From Bin5 sp965221145 (GTDB taxonomy: Bacteria; Chloroflexota; Anaerolineae; Caldilineales; Caldilineaceae): a stretch of 64,000 nucleotides of DNA. The DNA lies in the NCBI GenBank assembly GCA_965221145.1, contig OZ244877.1:248001-312000 (forward strand), read 5' to 3'. Shown piece by piece: positions 9,358 to 18,153 of this stretch; the stretch's first letter is position 1; each line of letters opens with the position of its first letter. A model generated the notes under the pieces. The model made no database searches and was not told the DNA's origin. It saw nothing but the letters and a program-made list of their open reading frames with translations. The translations under genes were made by a program, and so were the position numbers.

Positions 9358-10341
9358 ATGATGTCGATTCTGGTCTGGATTGAGCAGAATGATGGTCAGG
9401 CGGTGTCCAACTGTTGGGAACTTCTGGCCAAGGCGAAGGAACTGGCCGCAGAGCTGGGGACCGGTGTCGCGGCGCTGCTGATTGGTGATCACGTGGACGA
9501 GGCGGCCCGCCAGGCACTTTCCTATGGAGCCGACACGGTATATGGCGCGGTTGATGCCAGCCTGTCGCGTTTTCGCTTGCAGCCCTTCGCCGCGATCGCT
9601 GAACAGGCGGTCGAACGCAGCGGGGCAACTGCCTTTCTCACCAATGCGTCGATTCGCGGTGGGATCCTGGCGGCAACGGTCGCCTGCCGTCAGCGGGCCG
9701 GCATGGCCGCCAACGCCACCGATCTGAGGGTGGAGGGCGACAAACTGGTCGCTGAGCGTACTATCTATTCGGGCAATATCCGCGCTGACGTCCACTTTGA
9801 GAGTCCGCTGGCCGTCGCCAGTGTGCGGCCGCGCTCATTTCCCATGCCGGAGTCTGTCAGTGGCGCTGGGGTAGTTGAGATGTTGGATGTTGCGCTGAAT
9901 GAAGATGACATCCGCCAGAAGATCACGGACCTTCGCGCCGCCGAAGCGGGCGAGATCAGCCTGACCGACGCCCATATCATCGTCTCCGGCGGGCGCGGTG
10001 TGGCCGCGGATCCGCCAAAGGGCTTCGAGCTTGTCGGCGAACTGGCCCAGGTCCTGGGCGCGGCTCTGGGAGCCAGCCGGGCCGCAGTCGACGCCGGTTA
10101 CATCCCCTATAAGCACCAGGTAGGGCAGACCGGCAAGACGGTCAGGCCGGATCTGTATATCGCCTGCGGCATCTCCGGCGCCATCCAACATCTGGCCGGA
10201 ATGGGCAACAGCAAGATCATCGTCGCCATCAACAAAGACCCTGACGCCCCGATTTTTGAACGGGCCAAATATGGCATCGTCAATGATCTGTTCGAGGTCG
10301 TTCCGGCGTTGACTGCGGAATTCAGGAAGCGGCTGACCTGA
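9358..10341 (+). CDS. etfA: Electron transfer flavoprotein, alpha subunit
   Basis: Alpha subunit of ETF, which holds the FAD. The C-terminal FAD domain has the classical blocks: VSGGRGVAAD, GASRAAVDAGYIP, VGQTGKTVRPDLYIACGISG, AIQHLAGM and INKDPDAPIFERAKYGIVND. It has 327 residues. The start ATG at 9358 (followed by a second ATG at 9361) has a purine-rich AAAAAGGGG just upstream. It begins 57 nt after etfB. Confidence 0.96.
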   Translation: MMSILVWIEQNDGQAVSNCWELLAKAKELAAELGTGVAALLIGDHVDEAARQALSYGADTVYGAVDASLSRFRLQPFAAIAEQAVERSGATAFLTNASIRGGILAATVACRQRAGMAANATDLRVEGDKLVAERTIYSGNIRADVHFESPLAVASVRPRSFPMPESVSGAGVVEMLDVALNEDDIRQKITDLRAAEAGEISLTDAHIIVSGGRGVAADPPKGFELVGELAQVLGAALGASRAAVDAGYIPYKHQVGQTGKTVRPDLYIACGISGAIQHLAGMGNSKIIVAINKDPDAPIFERAKYGIVNDLFEVVPALTAEFRKRLT

Positions 10342-10414
10342 CGCCACAGCCGCGACAGATTGCGTCTGCACGCCCCTGTTGAGTGAGGCGCTTCCTTCGC
10401 TGCCCCCATTTCGG

Positions 10415-10420
10415 TATGAT
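10415..10420 (+). promoter_or_regulatory. Possible -10 element upstream of thrC
   Basis: TATGAT overlaps a second candidate, TACAAT (10420-10425), in the 180-nt gap before thrC. No convincing -35 is seen, so this is weak. Confidence 0.25.
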
Positions 10421-10523
10421 ACAATACGCGGACCGTCTACGATCTTCCTTGTCCCGCGTCCGTTGAAGACATGGAGCAGGCAACATTCGCCCTGTCAGGC
10501 GTCGAGGAAAGCACGTCAATTCT

Positions 10524-11879
10524 GTGATGAACCCAATGTCTGAGTATAAGGCCCGTTTTCGCTGCTTCCGAGGCTGCGCCAGGACATATTCCATCTATGA
10601 GGTCATCTATACCTGCCCCCAATGCGGCGGTCTGCTGGAGGTAGAGCACGACATTGACGCGTTGCGGACGCGTTCGGCTGACGAGTGGAAGCGGCTCTTC
10701 GATGACCGGGTCGGCACGACGGAGTGGCCCTATGGGAGCGGCGTGTGGGGCAAAAAGGAGTGGATCATGCCGACCATTGCTGACGAAAACGTCGTCAGCA
10801 TGTACGAGGGCAACTCCAACCTCTTCTGGGCGGAGCGGTTGGGCAGACAGATTGGGTTGCCCGAACTGTGGGTAAAGCTGTGCGGCAACAGCCACACCGG
10901 CAGCTTCAAAGACCTGGGCATGACAGTGCTGGTCAGTGTCGTCAAGCAGATGCGGGCCGATGGCGTGCCGGTTCGGGCTGTGGCATGCGCCAGCACCGGC
11001 GATACCAGCGCCGCTCTGGCCGCCTATGCCGCGGCGGCCGGCATCCCCGCTGTGATCTTTCTGCCGGAGGGTAAAGTCAGCCCCGCGCAACTGATCCAGC
11101 CCATCGCCAACGGCGCCTATGTGCTGGCGCTGGATACGGACTTTGACGGCTGTATGCGCGTGATCCGCGCGATCACCCACGACGGAGACAGCCCGGATTC
11201 CTCCATCTATCTGGCCAATTCGATGAACTCGCTGCGGATTGAAGGCCAGAAGACGGTGGGCGTCGAAATTGCGCAGCAGTTTGACTGGGAAATACCGGAC
11301 TGGATCATCATTCCCGTGGGCAATCTGGGCAACATCAGCGCGCTGTACAAGGGGCTGAAGATGATGCAGGAGTTGGGCATGATCAGCCGACTGCCCCGCC
11401 TGGTGGCGGCCCAGGCCAGCAAGGCCAACCCGTTTTACCTCAGTTACTTGAACGGATTCAAGGAGAAGGTCAGCGTTGAAGCCCAATCGACGCTGGCCTC
11501 CGCCATTCAAATCGGCGATCCGGTCAGCTATGAGAAGGCTGTGCAGGCGATTCAGGAGACCGACGGTATTGTCGAGCAGGTCAGTGAACACGAGATGGCG
11601 GCGGCTGCGGCCATGGCGGACAAGACCGGCATGTACACCTGTCCGCATACCGGCACGGCACTGGCCGCGCTCTTCAAGCTGCTGGAGCGGAAGGTTATAC
11701 GGAGCCACGAGCGGGTGATCGTCATCAGCACGGCACACGGGTTGAAGTTCACGCCTTTCAAGGTCGGCTACCACGAAGGCACGCTGGCGGAAGTGGAGAG
11801 CGATCTCGCCAACCCGCCGGTCTATCTGCCTGCGGATGCGGAAATCGTGAGGGAGACTATTCAGCGGCGACTCGCGTAA
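10524..11879 (+). CDS. thrC: Threonine synthase with N-terminal zinc-ribbon-like segment
   Basis: PLP-dependent enzyme converting O-phosphohomoserine to threonine, 451 residues. The N-terminal segment contains paired cysteines (RCFRGCAR and YTCPQCGG), then the fold-type II core with SHTGSFKDLGMT. The Lys, about residue 129, is the Schiff-base residue. Further blocks are ASTGDTSAALAAYAAAAG, IPVGNLGNISALYKG and TGTALAAL. A start at GTG 10524, ATG 10527 or ATG 10536 is possible because none has a strong ribosome binding site. It is transcribed in the same direction as the etf genes but separated by about 180 nt. Related threonine/cysteate synthases share the family, but threonine synthase is the best reading. 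Confidence 0.92.
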   Translation: MMNPMSEYKARFRCFRGCARTYSIYEVIYTCPQCGGLLEVEHDIDALRTRSADEWKRLFDDRVGTTEWPYGSGVWGKKEWIMPTIADENVVSMYEGNSNLFWAERLGRQIGLPELWVKLCGNSHTGSFKDLGMTVLVSVVKQMRADGVPVRAVACASTGDTSAALAAYAAAAGIPAVIFLPEGKVSPAQLIQPIANGAYVLALDTDFDGCMRVIRAITHDGDSPDSSIYLANSMNSLRIEGQKTVGVEIAQQFDWEIPDWIIIPVGNLGNISALYKGLKMMQELGMISRLPRLVAAQASKANPFYLSYLNGFKEKVSVEAQSTLASAIQIGDPVSYEKAVQAIQETDGIVEQVSEHEMAAAAAMADKTGMYTCPHTGTALAALFKLLERKVIRSHERVIVISTAHGLKFTPFKVGYHEGTLAEVESDLANPPVYLPADAEIVRETIQRRLA

Positions 11880-11958
11880 TCGGGCCGGGCGTTGTCAATG
11901 CCCCCGCTTACCCGGACGAAAGGCAGCCTGTGCCCCCACAATTCGCCCGAGCGAATCC

Positions 11959-12780
11959 TTGAACGCGGTGAACGAAGAGAGCAGAGCGCATCCCCTCGAC
12001 TACTATGCCGCCTCCTTTTCCCAGGGACGAATGGACTTTGCCTGGGAAGAGTTGACGGACGCGGAGCGGGCGCAGCACTACGCGGACTGGCAGGCCGGCA
12101 AGGGCCTGATCGGTGGCGATCCCCGCAAGCGTCCGTATTTCGACATTCTGCCTGAGTGGGGGCTGCACCGGCCCTTTGTGCGCGCCCTGGCGCTGGATGA
12201 CGGCCGCGCCGCCAATGGCGTGCGTTTCCGCCACGAGATTGCCGGCGCACGGCCCCTGGAAATTGAGATCGGCTTCGGCCGCGGTGATTTTCTGCTCGAC
12301 CGGGCCGCGCGCATGGCCGAAAGGCGGTTCGTCGGTTTCGAAGTGAGAACCAAGGCCGTGCGTCTGGCGCTGCGCCGCGTCGAAAGGCGTGGGCTGGACA
12401 ATCTGTGGCTGAGTGATGACGACGTGCGCGTGGGTCTGCCGTTGGCGATCCCCGATGGACGGGTGGATGCGATGCACGTGCTCTTCCCCGACCCCTGGTG
12501 GAAGGAGCAGCATAAGGTTAAGCGTCTCTTTTCTCCTCCGTTCGTTGACCTTCTGGCGGCCAAGATACACACCGGCGGTTACTTGCACTTCAAGAGCGAC
12601 GTGGAGCAGTACGGCGAACTGGTGCGCCATCTGCTATCCCGCCATCCCGCCTTCGGCGATCACTGCCCGCAACTGGCTGAGCGCGTCGGCGCCTATGTTG
12701 CGACGCACCGGGAGCACTGGTGTCAAGAGAACGGGAGGCCGGTGTGGGTCTACTACTTTCCCAGGCGGGACGAATCGTAG
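11959..12780 (+). CDS. trmB: tRNA (guanine-N7-)-methyltransferase
   Basis: SAM-dependent enzyme that makes m7G46 in tRNA. The SAM-binding motif EIGFGRGDFLL, the RFVGFEVRTKAV block, the family signature FPDPWWKEQHKVKRL and the ending REHWCQENGRPVW are all present. The frame opens with a TTG at 11959, and about 90 residues precede the SAM motif, longer than many TrmB proteins. I see no good ribosome binding site, so the true start may lie further in. It starts 80 nt downstream of thrC. Confidence 0.88.
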   Translation: MNAVNEESRAHPLDYYAASFSQGRMDFAWEELTDAERAQHYADWQAGKGLIGGDPRKRPYFDILPEWGLHRPFVRALALDDGRAANGVRFRHEIAGARPLEIEIGFGRGDFLLDRAARMAERRFVGFEVRTKAVRLALRRVERRGLDNLWLSDDDVRVGLPLAIPDGRVDAMHVLFPDPWWKEQHKVKRLFSPPFVDLLAAKIHTGGYLHFKSDVEQYGELVRHLLSRHPAFGDHCPQLAERVGAYVATHREHWCQENGRPVWVYYFPRRDES

Positions 12781-12844
12781 CGTTCTACCAGACAGACGAA
12801 TTCGGCTCAACCATTTTACAAGGCCTGGGTAGGGGAGGTCAGTT

Positions 12845-14590
12845 GTGCTGACTAACTTGAAGATTCGAAATTTCAAGCGATTTGACGAGGTTGAGATTCC
12901 CTTGGGAAGTTCAGCTGTGTTTATCGGCCCCAACAATTCCGGGAAGACGGCTGCGCTACAGGCTTTGGCGTTATGGGATGTAGGACTACGTCGGTGGCAG
13001 GAACGCTATAAAGGTAAACCGGCGCCAGAGAAACGGCCGGGGGTCACTATCAATAGACGCGATCTGATAGCGATTCCAATACCCAGGGCTAACTTACTGT
13101 GGCGTGATCTGCGCACTCGCCTTGTCACTCGGGAAGCCGGCAAGCAGCGAACAGAGAACGTCCGCATCGATATTGTCGTTGACGGCATGACCAATGGTGA
13201 GTGTTGGCGTTGTGGCCTGGAATTTGACTATGCTAACGAGGAATCATTCTACTGCCGCCCCCTGCGTTTAGGCGTAGAAAATCCTGGGAGCCGAATGCCT
13301 GTTCCTGACCAGGCATTGCAAACTAAAGTGGCGTATCTGCCTCCGATGTCGGGGCTGGCTGCGGTCGAACCAAAGTGGGAGCCGGGGCGGGTAAATGTGC
13401 TGATAGGCGAGGGGCAGACCGCGCAAGTGCTGCGCAACCTGTGCCACAACTTGGCGGAGAACCAAGAGCAAGAGTGGTGGAAAGTTCAAGAACATATTCG
13501 ACAACTCTTCGGAGTCGTGCTGGACAGACCGGATCATATTGTTGAACGGGGCGAAATTACGATGTCCTACAGTGAGCGGTCCGGCGTTTCGCTTTCGCTT
13601 TCCGCTTCGGGTAGGGGGTTGCAACAAACGTTACTGCTGTTGGCCTACCTTTACACGAACCCATCCGCGGTTCTGCTTCTGGACGAACCGGACGCCCATC
13701 TTGAGATATTGCGCCAACGCCAGATTTATAACCTGTTGTCAGAAATCGCTTCACAAATGGGCAGTCAGATCATAGCGGCCAGCCATTCCGAAGTGATCAT
13801 GAATGAAGCCGGCTCTCAGGACGTGGTGGTCGCCTTCGTTGGCAAACCTCACAGAATTGACGACCGGTCTGGGCGCACACAGGTAGCGAAGGCCCTGAAA
13901 AAGATCGGGTACCAGGACTACTATCAGGCGGAACAGACGGGGTGGACGCTCTATCTTGAAGGATCGACCGATCTATCTAACCTGCGCTCATTTGCGCGAT
14001 CACTGAGTCACCCTGCTTCCCAATTTCTCGACCGACCTTTCGTCCACTATGTAGGCAACCACCCACCCACAGCTCGGAGTCACTTTTTTGGGCTTCGGCA
14101 AGCGAAACCTGACTTGGTTGGACTCGGAATCTATGACCACGATGCTCAGATAGATCGGACCTCTCCCCATCTACGGGAACTACAGTGGCAGAGACGGGAA
14201 GTCGAGAACTACCTTCCCATTCCCGCAGTGTTGGAGAGATACGCGCAATCCTCCGTAGATGAGACTAAGGTTGGCGTCGACACGCTCTTTTCCGCCGCCG
14301 AAAAGGACAAACGTCTTGAGATAATGAATAAGGTCGTTGGGGATCTGGTCCCACCAATTGCATTGCGAAATTCTGACGACAGCTACTGGCGTGATGTGAA
14401 AGCAAGCGAACTTTTGGATAGAATCTTTGAGGAGTTTTTCCGGCAGTTAGAGTTGCCTAATGTCATGCGAAAAACGGCCTATCATAGTCTGGCCGCGCTG
14501 GCGAAGCCCGAAGAGTTGGACCAGGAAGTGACTGACGTGCTGAATCGGATCGTTGAAGTCGCACAGCAAGCAAAGCCGGCGGAGGCTTGA
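12845..14590 (+). CDS. OLD-like ATPase with C-terminal TOPRIM-like region
   Basis: A 581-residue protein resembling overcoming-lysogenization-defect (OLD) nucleases. Visible are Walker A GPNNSGKT (residues 28-35), an ABC-type signature LSASGRGLQQ, Walker B VLLLDEPDAHLE (about 275-286) and the H-loop ASHSEV. After residue about 370 a TOPRIM-like pattern appears: LYLEGSTDLSNL (acidic first motif) and IYDHDAQID (DxD-like motif). The GTG start has GGGGAGG (12832-12838) 6 nt upstream. The gene stands alone, with no UvrD-like helicase or retron partner nearby. Its base composition looks more AT-rich than its neighbours, suggesting transfer. A role in anti-phage defence is inference from the family. 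Confidence 0.8.
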   Translation: MLTNLKIRNFKRFDEVEIPLGSSAVFIGPNNSGKTAALQALALWDVGLRRWQERYKGKPAPEKRPGVTINRRDLIAIPIPRANLLWRDLRTRLVTREAGKQRTENVRIDIVVDGMTNGECWRCGLEFDYANEESFYCRPLRLGVENPGSRMPVPDQALQTKVAYLPPMSGLAAVEPKWEPGRVNVLIGEGQTAQVLRNLCHNLAENQEQEWWKVQEHIRQLFGVVLDRPDHIVERGEITMSYSERSGVSLSLSASGRGLQQTLLLLAYLYTNPSAVLLLDEPDAHLEILRQRQIYNLLSEIASQMGSQIIAASHSEVIMNEAGSQDVVVAFVGKPHRIDDRSGRTQVAKALKKIGYQDYYQAEQTGWTLYLEGSTDLSNLRSFARSLSHPASQFLDRPFVHYVGNHPPTARSHFFGLRQAKPDLVGLGIYDHDAQIDRTSPHLRELQWQRREVENYLPIPAVLERYAQSSVDETKVGVDTLFSAAEKDKRLEIMNKVVGDLVPPIALRNSDDSYWRDVKASELLDRIFEEFFRQLELPNVMRKTAYHSLAALAKPEELDQEVTDVLNRIVEVAQQAKPAEA

Positions 14591-14637
14591 GATGCGGATG
14601 CGCTACTCTTGGCCATACACTTCGCGGGGTCTTGCTT

Positions 14638-15162
14638 TCAGCGGCTGTGGGCGAGGTGAATCTGCTGGCGCAGTTCGCGGCGGGCAGTGTTGAGATTCTC
14701 TTTGATCTTGAAGAAGACCGCTTCGGTGACCTCCATCTCCTGGGAGATCAGCAGCGATTCCAGAGCCTCTACCACGCGCAGGACTTTCGCCTCCAACAGT
14801 TCGACGGTCGTCGCGTAGAGCGATTCCGGCAGGAAGTAGAGGAGCAAGACCAAACCCCACATGCTGAACGCCACAACCCTGATCCCGGTCACGCCAAGCT
14901 GTTCACGCAGAAGAAATAGCGACGCAAGCCAGAGAAGAAGGGCCGCTGCCATCAGGTCATAGCGGGTGATGGGGCGGGCCGCTCTGATGTCCTGTACGCC
15001 GGGGGACAGCTGATCATAGGTCTTCAGCCGTGCCAACCACAGGTTGAATCGTCGGCACTGCTGACGGTTGACCCTGTTCTGATCAAAGTGGGCCAGTTCC
15101 AGCGCCCGTTCCCGGCACTGGTCGGCCAGTTCGTAAAACTCTTTGCGGGTTAGTTCTGTCAT
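14638..15162 (-). CDS. Hypothetical membrane protein with two transmembrane helices
   Basis: A 174-residue protein that I do not assign to a named family. The N-terminal 70 residues are charged and helical and contain several Cys/Arg. Two hydrophobic helices follow (about residues 70-90 and 97-115), then a C-terminal helical tail with heptad-like spacing (about 120-165). The ATG at 15162 is preferred because it opens a compact charged N-terminus. The 200 nt up to the next minus-strand gene at 15362 show no clear promoter. Confidence 0.65.
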   Translation of the reverse strand: MTELTRKEFYELADQCRERALELAHFDQNRVNRQQCRRFNLWLARLKTYDQLSPGVQDIRAARPITRYDLMAAALLLWLASLFLLREQLGVTGIRVVAFSMWGLVLLLYFLPESLYATTVELLEAKVLRVVEALESLLISQEMEVTEAVFFKIKENLNTARRELRQQIHLAHSR

Positions 15163-15361
15163 GAATCGAAACAGCCAGAAGTTCGGATCGCGCCTCTCGC
15201 TGCGTCAAGCGGGACATGAAGTCGTGCCGATTCCTGGCTCTCGAAAAGACAAGCCGAATTAGTGGGAAATCCGCCTCGCCAAGAGCGTTGGGAGGCTTCC
15301 TGCGCTGCCATCTTTGCACCGGCATTCTTGTTAACCGATGCGGGGAACAGCCGCACTGCGA

Positions 15362-16393
15362 TCAGGTGAGCCACAGGGGAACAAGCCACAGCAACCCCGC
15401 CAAGATCACCCCGTTAATGGCGTATTCCACGGTTGCAATGCCGGCCTGTCTGGACAAGGGCCAGACTCGTGCGCGGGCGAATGCCCGCAAAAAGAGGGGA
15501 AAAGCTCCAAGGACGAGAATCGTCCACACGGGGACAGCGCCAGTCGCCATTAACAGGATGAGAGCAATAAAACCGCCAACGGAACATATCGCCGCAATGT
15601 CCAGGCCGCGTTCGGGACCAAACACGACCACCAGTGTGCGTCTCCGCATCCGCCAGTCTCGGTGCCAGCTATAGAAAGAGTAGGACAGGTAGGCCAGCCA
15701 GGCGAATGTTGCCGGCGCAAAGGCAACCAACAGGACCAGACGAGTGATGGCGCCGGTCAGGGCAAAGTAGGTTCCGAGCAGGGGGATGATACCCATCCCC
15801 AACCAATAGGCGAGATCGCCGAGCCACCAGAATCTGCGGGCGTAGCGCACGATCGGCCATAGCGAGACGCTGCACATCAGCCCGCTGATCAGTGCGAAGA
15901 ACCAGAAAGGCCAGCCGACGAAGAAGCCCAGCCAGATCGCTGCCAGCACGTAGATCGTCCCTGCCATAAGGCCAAGGCTGAGAAACGTTTCGGCGTGCAA
16001 CAGGCCCTGTTGCATCCAGTCATAGCCATCGAAGAGCAGAGGGCGCGTCTGCCGAGGAACCTTCTGTTCGTTTGCAGGCGCATGGGACTGTCCTTCAATG
16101 CGGTAATAACGCATATAGTCCACATACGCGCTCAGGAAATTGCAGGCCAACGCCAGTGCGCCAAAGCTGAACAGCAACACGAGCGCCCACCAGATGCTGA
16201 CGGTTTCGACCTGCCAGCGGGCGGTGGCCGCCCCCCAAAGAACCGGCGTCAGCAGAGCGGGAACGGCCCGCATCCGCCCGATCTGGGCGATCACTCTGAA
16301 GAGACCGACTCTGCTCTTGCCGATGCGGGCGCGCTGGGCGGGGGCCGCATCGGCTCTGTTCTTGCTTAACTTAGACGAAATGGGGTTGAACAT
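15362..16393 (-). CDS. UbiA-like prenyltransferase family membrane protein
   Basis: Polytopic membrane protein of 343 residues with about nine hydrophobic helices. After the second helix comes ACNFLSAYVDYMRYY, a degenerate form of the NxxxDxxxD diphosphate-binding motif, and the RQTRPLL that follows recalls the RP(L/F) element of UbiA/MenA enzymes. MenA-type 1,4-dihydroxy-2-naphthoate prenyltransferases are the nearest group I can name, but the second Asp-rich motif is weak (WLGDLAYWLG region). The substrate is therefore left open. It lies 72 nt downstream of the glycosyltransferase at 16465 on the same strand. Confidence 0.65.
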   Translation of the reverse strand: MFNPISSKLSKNRADAAPAQRARIGKSRVGLFRVIAQIGRMRAVPALLTPVLWGAATARWQVETVSIWWALVLLFSFGALALACNFLSAYVDYMRYYRIEGQSHAPANEQKVPRQTRPLLFDGYDWMQQGLLHAETFLSLGLMAGTIYVLAAIWLGFFVGWPFWFFALISGLMCSVSLWPIVRYARRFWWLGDLAYWLGMGIIPLLGTYFALTGAITRLVLLVAFAPATFAWLAYLSYSFYSWHRDWRMRRRTLVVVFGPERGLDIAAICSVGGFIALILLMATGAVPVWTILVLGAFPLFLRAFARARVWPLSRQAGIATVEYAINGVILAGLLWLVPLWLT

Positions 16394-16464
16394 TTTCCGT
16401 TAAAGAACCACGCAACATAAGCACGCTTACATTCTAGCACCTATGTCCGATATGCTCAATAGCG

Positions 16465-18153
16465 TCAGTAAAGAACGCGCCAGCGTTCGTACAACGGGGT
16501 GCCATCCCGCTGGGCATATATCTGCTCCCGTTGCAAGCGACCGTTACGCTCCATGACCAGACGCTCGAAAGCGATGCGCCGCCCTTGAAAAAGCTCGTTC
16601 CCCGGCGCGCGCAGCAGGTAGACATTGTCCCCATTGTCCAGAAATAACTCAAGACGCCTGCGAAACCCTTCGTCCGGCTCGAGCAGAGACGCGTAACCGA
16701 ATATCTCAATCGGCGTGACGCGCCCTTCGCTCAGAAAGCGGATCGGCGCCTCCAGCCCCCAGTCGAGGACAATTGGCGCGCCCAGCCCACCGTGGCGCAG
16801 GTCGAAGGCGAGACGGTAGGAGGCGTCCGAATGGTCCACCAGCCCTCCGCTGCGGGTCAGCGCGCTGTGGTATGCGGCGGTCGCCCTCAGATCGAGCAGC
16901 GCGCAGGCGCAGATCAGGAGAGCGAGGATGAGGCGAAGTGCAGGCATGGAGCCGATGAAGGGGGCAAACGAGCCACGTGCCGCGAAGGGTCGGAGTCGAT
17001 CCCACCTCCACAATTCGTGTAGTCCAACGCCCGTCACCGCGATCGCCAACGGGTGAAGCAACGCATAATGGGTAACAAATAGATCGCTGACGGTAAAAAG
17101 ACTGGCGACGAATGCCGCTGTCAGCAGCAGAAGCGGCGGGCCGACCAAGCGGCGTCCAGCGGAGCGTGACAACGCTGTCACCGGCAGAACAAGCGCCAGC
17201 CACGGCGCCAGAGGGTTCTGTTGAATTGTGCCCAGATACCAGAAGTGGTGGCCGCCTAAGGTCTGGATCAGCTGCTGCCAGCGTACAGTTGCATTCGTCC
17301 AGATGGCCGCATTGTTTACGCCATAGTAGCTGCTGCTGAGGTTCTGCGTGATCGAAGCCAGCGTGCCGCCCGTCTGAAAATTGAACAGGATGAAGGGGGC
17401 AAGAGGCAGCACGAAGGCCAGAGCAGCTGCGGGGAACAAAATAAGAGGGCGATCGCTGAAGTGATGTGTGCTTCTTGCCCGTTGCCATAGCCACCAGCCG
17501 GCGCAGGCCAGGCCGAAGGGCAGTATGATCCACGCGGCCAGCAGCTTCGCATAGAGGGCCAGCCCGGCGCAAAAAGCGGAGAGGATCAGGGCGCGAGGCT
17601 GCCCGATCCGTAGCCAGCGGAGCGCCTGCCAGATGCAGGCAAATGTGAAAGGGAACGTGGCGTTTGTGACGAAAATGCCCTGCCGCTGCCAGAATACAAA
17701 GCTGGGCGCGGCGGCCAGAAGTGTCAGGCAAGCGAGGGCGGCTGGGGAGATGGGCGGGACGAGCGCCCGGTCGCGGGCGCAAAGAGCCAACCATTCCGAG
17801 ATCGTGCGCTCCAGCGCCAGCAGGCCGAGGACGGCGAGAAAGAGGGGCAGAAGACGCAGATTGGGCACGCCAATGCCTGTTGCCGCCAAAAAGGGCAGGG
17901 CCAGATAGACGTTCAGCGCGCCGATGTAGTCCTGCACCATCAAGGGCAGTTCCCGTCCGAAGACGGATACGGTCGCGCCGCGAAAGGCGGTCACCGGCGC
18001 GCGATGGAGCAACTCCATTGCGTTGACGCCCGCCTCTTTGGCCTCATCGTAGTGGAGGCCGGGCAGACCCAGCTGGTATGCGGCCAGAGAAAGAAAAAGG
18101 CCGACCGTTGCGGCCAGCCAGCCGAGTCGTCTTTTCACGGGCCCGCGCGTCAT
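16465..18153 (-). CDS. GT39/ArnT-like membrane glycosyltransferase
   Basis: Integral membrane glycosyltransferase of 562 residues that would transfer a sugar from a polyprenyl-phosphate donor to an extracytoplasmic acceptor. After the first helix the catalytic acidic motif HYDEAKEAG appears, as in the PMT/ArnT (GT-C) group. About ten further hydrophobic helices follow, then a soluble C-terminal domain of about 130 residues. Its start overlaps the stop of the FecR-like gene by 4 nt (ATGA), so the two are translationally coupled. The acceptor is unknown. Confidence 0.82.
   Translation of the reverse strand: MTRGPVKRRLGWLAATVGLFLSLAAYQLGLPGLHYDEAKEAGVNAMELLHRAPVTAFRGATVSVFGRELPLMVQDYIGALNVYLALPFLAATGIGVPNLRLLPLFLAVLGLLALERTISEWLALCARDRALVPPISPAALACLTLLAAAPSFVFWQRQGIFVTNATFPFTFACIWQALRWLRIGQPRALILSAFCAGLALYAKLLAAWIILPFGLACAGWWLWQRARSTHHFSDRPLILFPAAALAFVLPLAPFILFNFQTGGTLASITQNLSSSYYGVNNAAIWTNATVRWQQLIQTLGGHHFWYLGTIQQNPLAPWLALVLPVTALSRSAGRRLVGPPLLLLTAAFVASLFTVSDLFVTHYALLHPLAIAVTGVGLHELWRWDRLRPFAARGSFAPFIGSMPALRLILALLICACALLDLRATAAYHSALTRSGGLVDHSDASYRLAFDLRHGGLGAPIVLDWGLEAPIRFLSEGRVTPIEIFGYASLLEPDEGFRRRLELFLDNGDNVYLLRAPGNELFQGRRIAFERLVMERNGRLQREQIYAQRDGTPLYERWRVLY

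Noticed and set aside
12845..14590. Gabija system
   Set aside because: No UvrD-like helicase follows. The next gene is a small membrane protein on the other strand.
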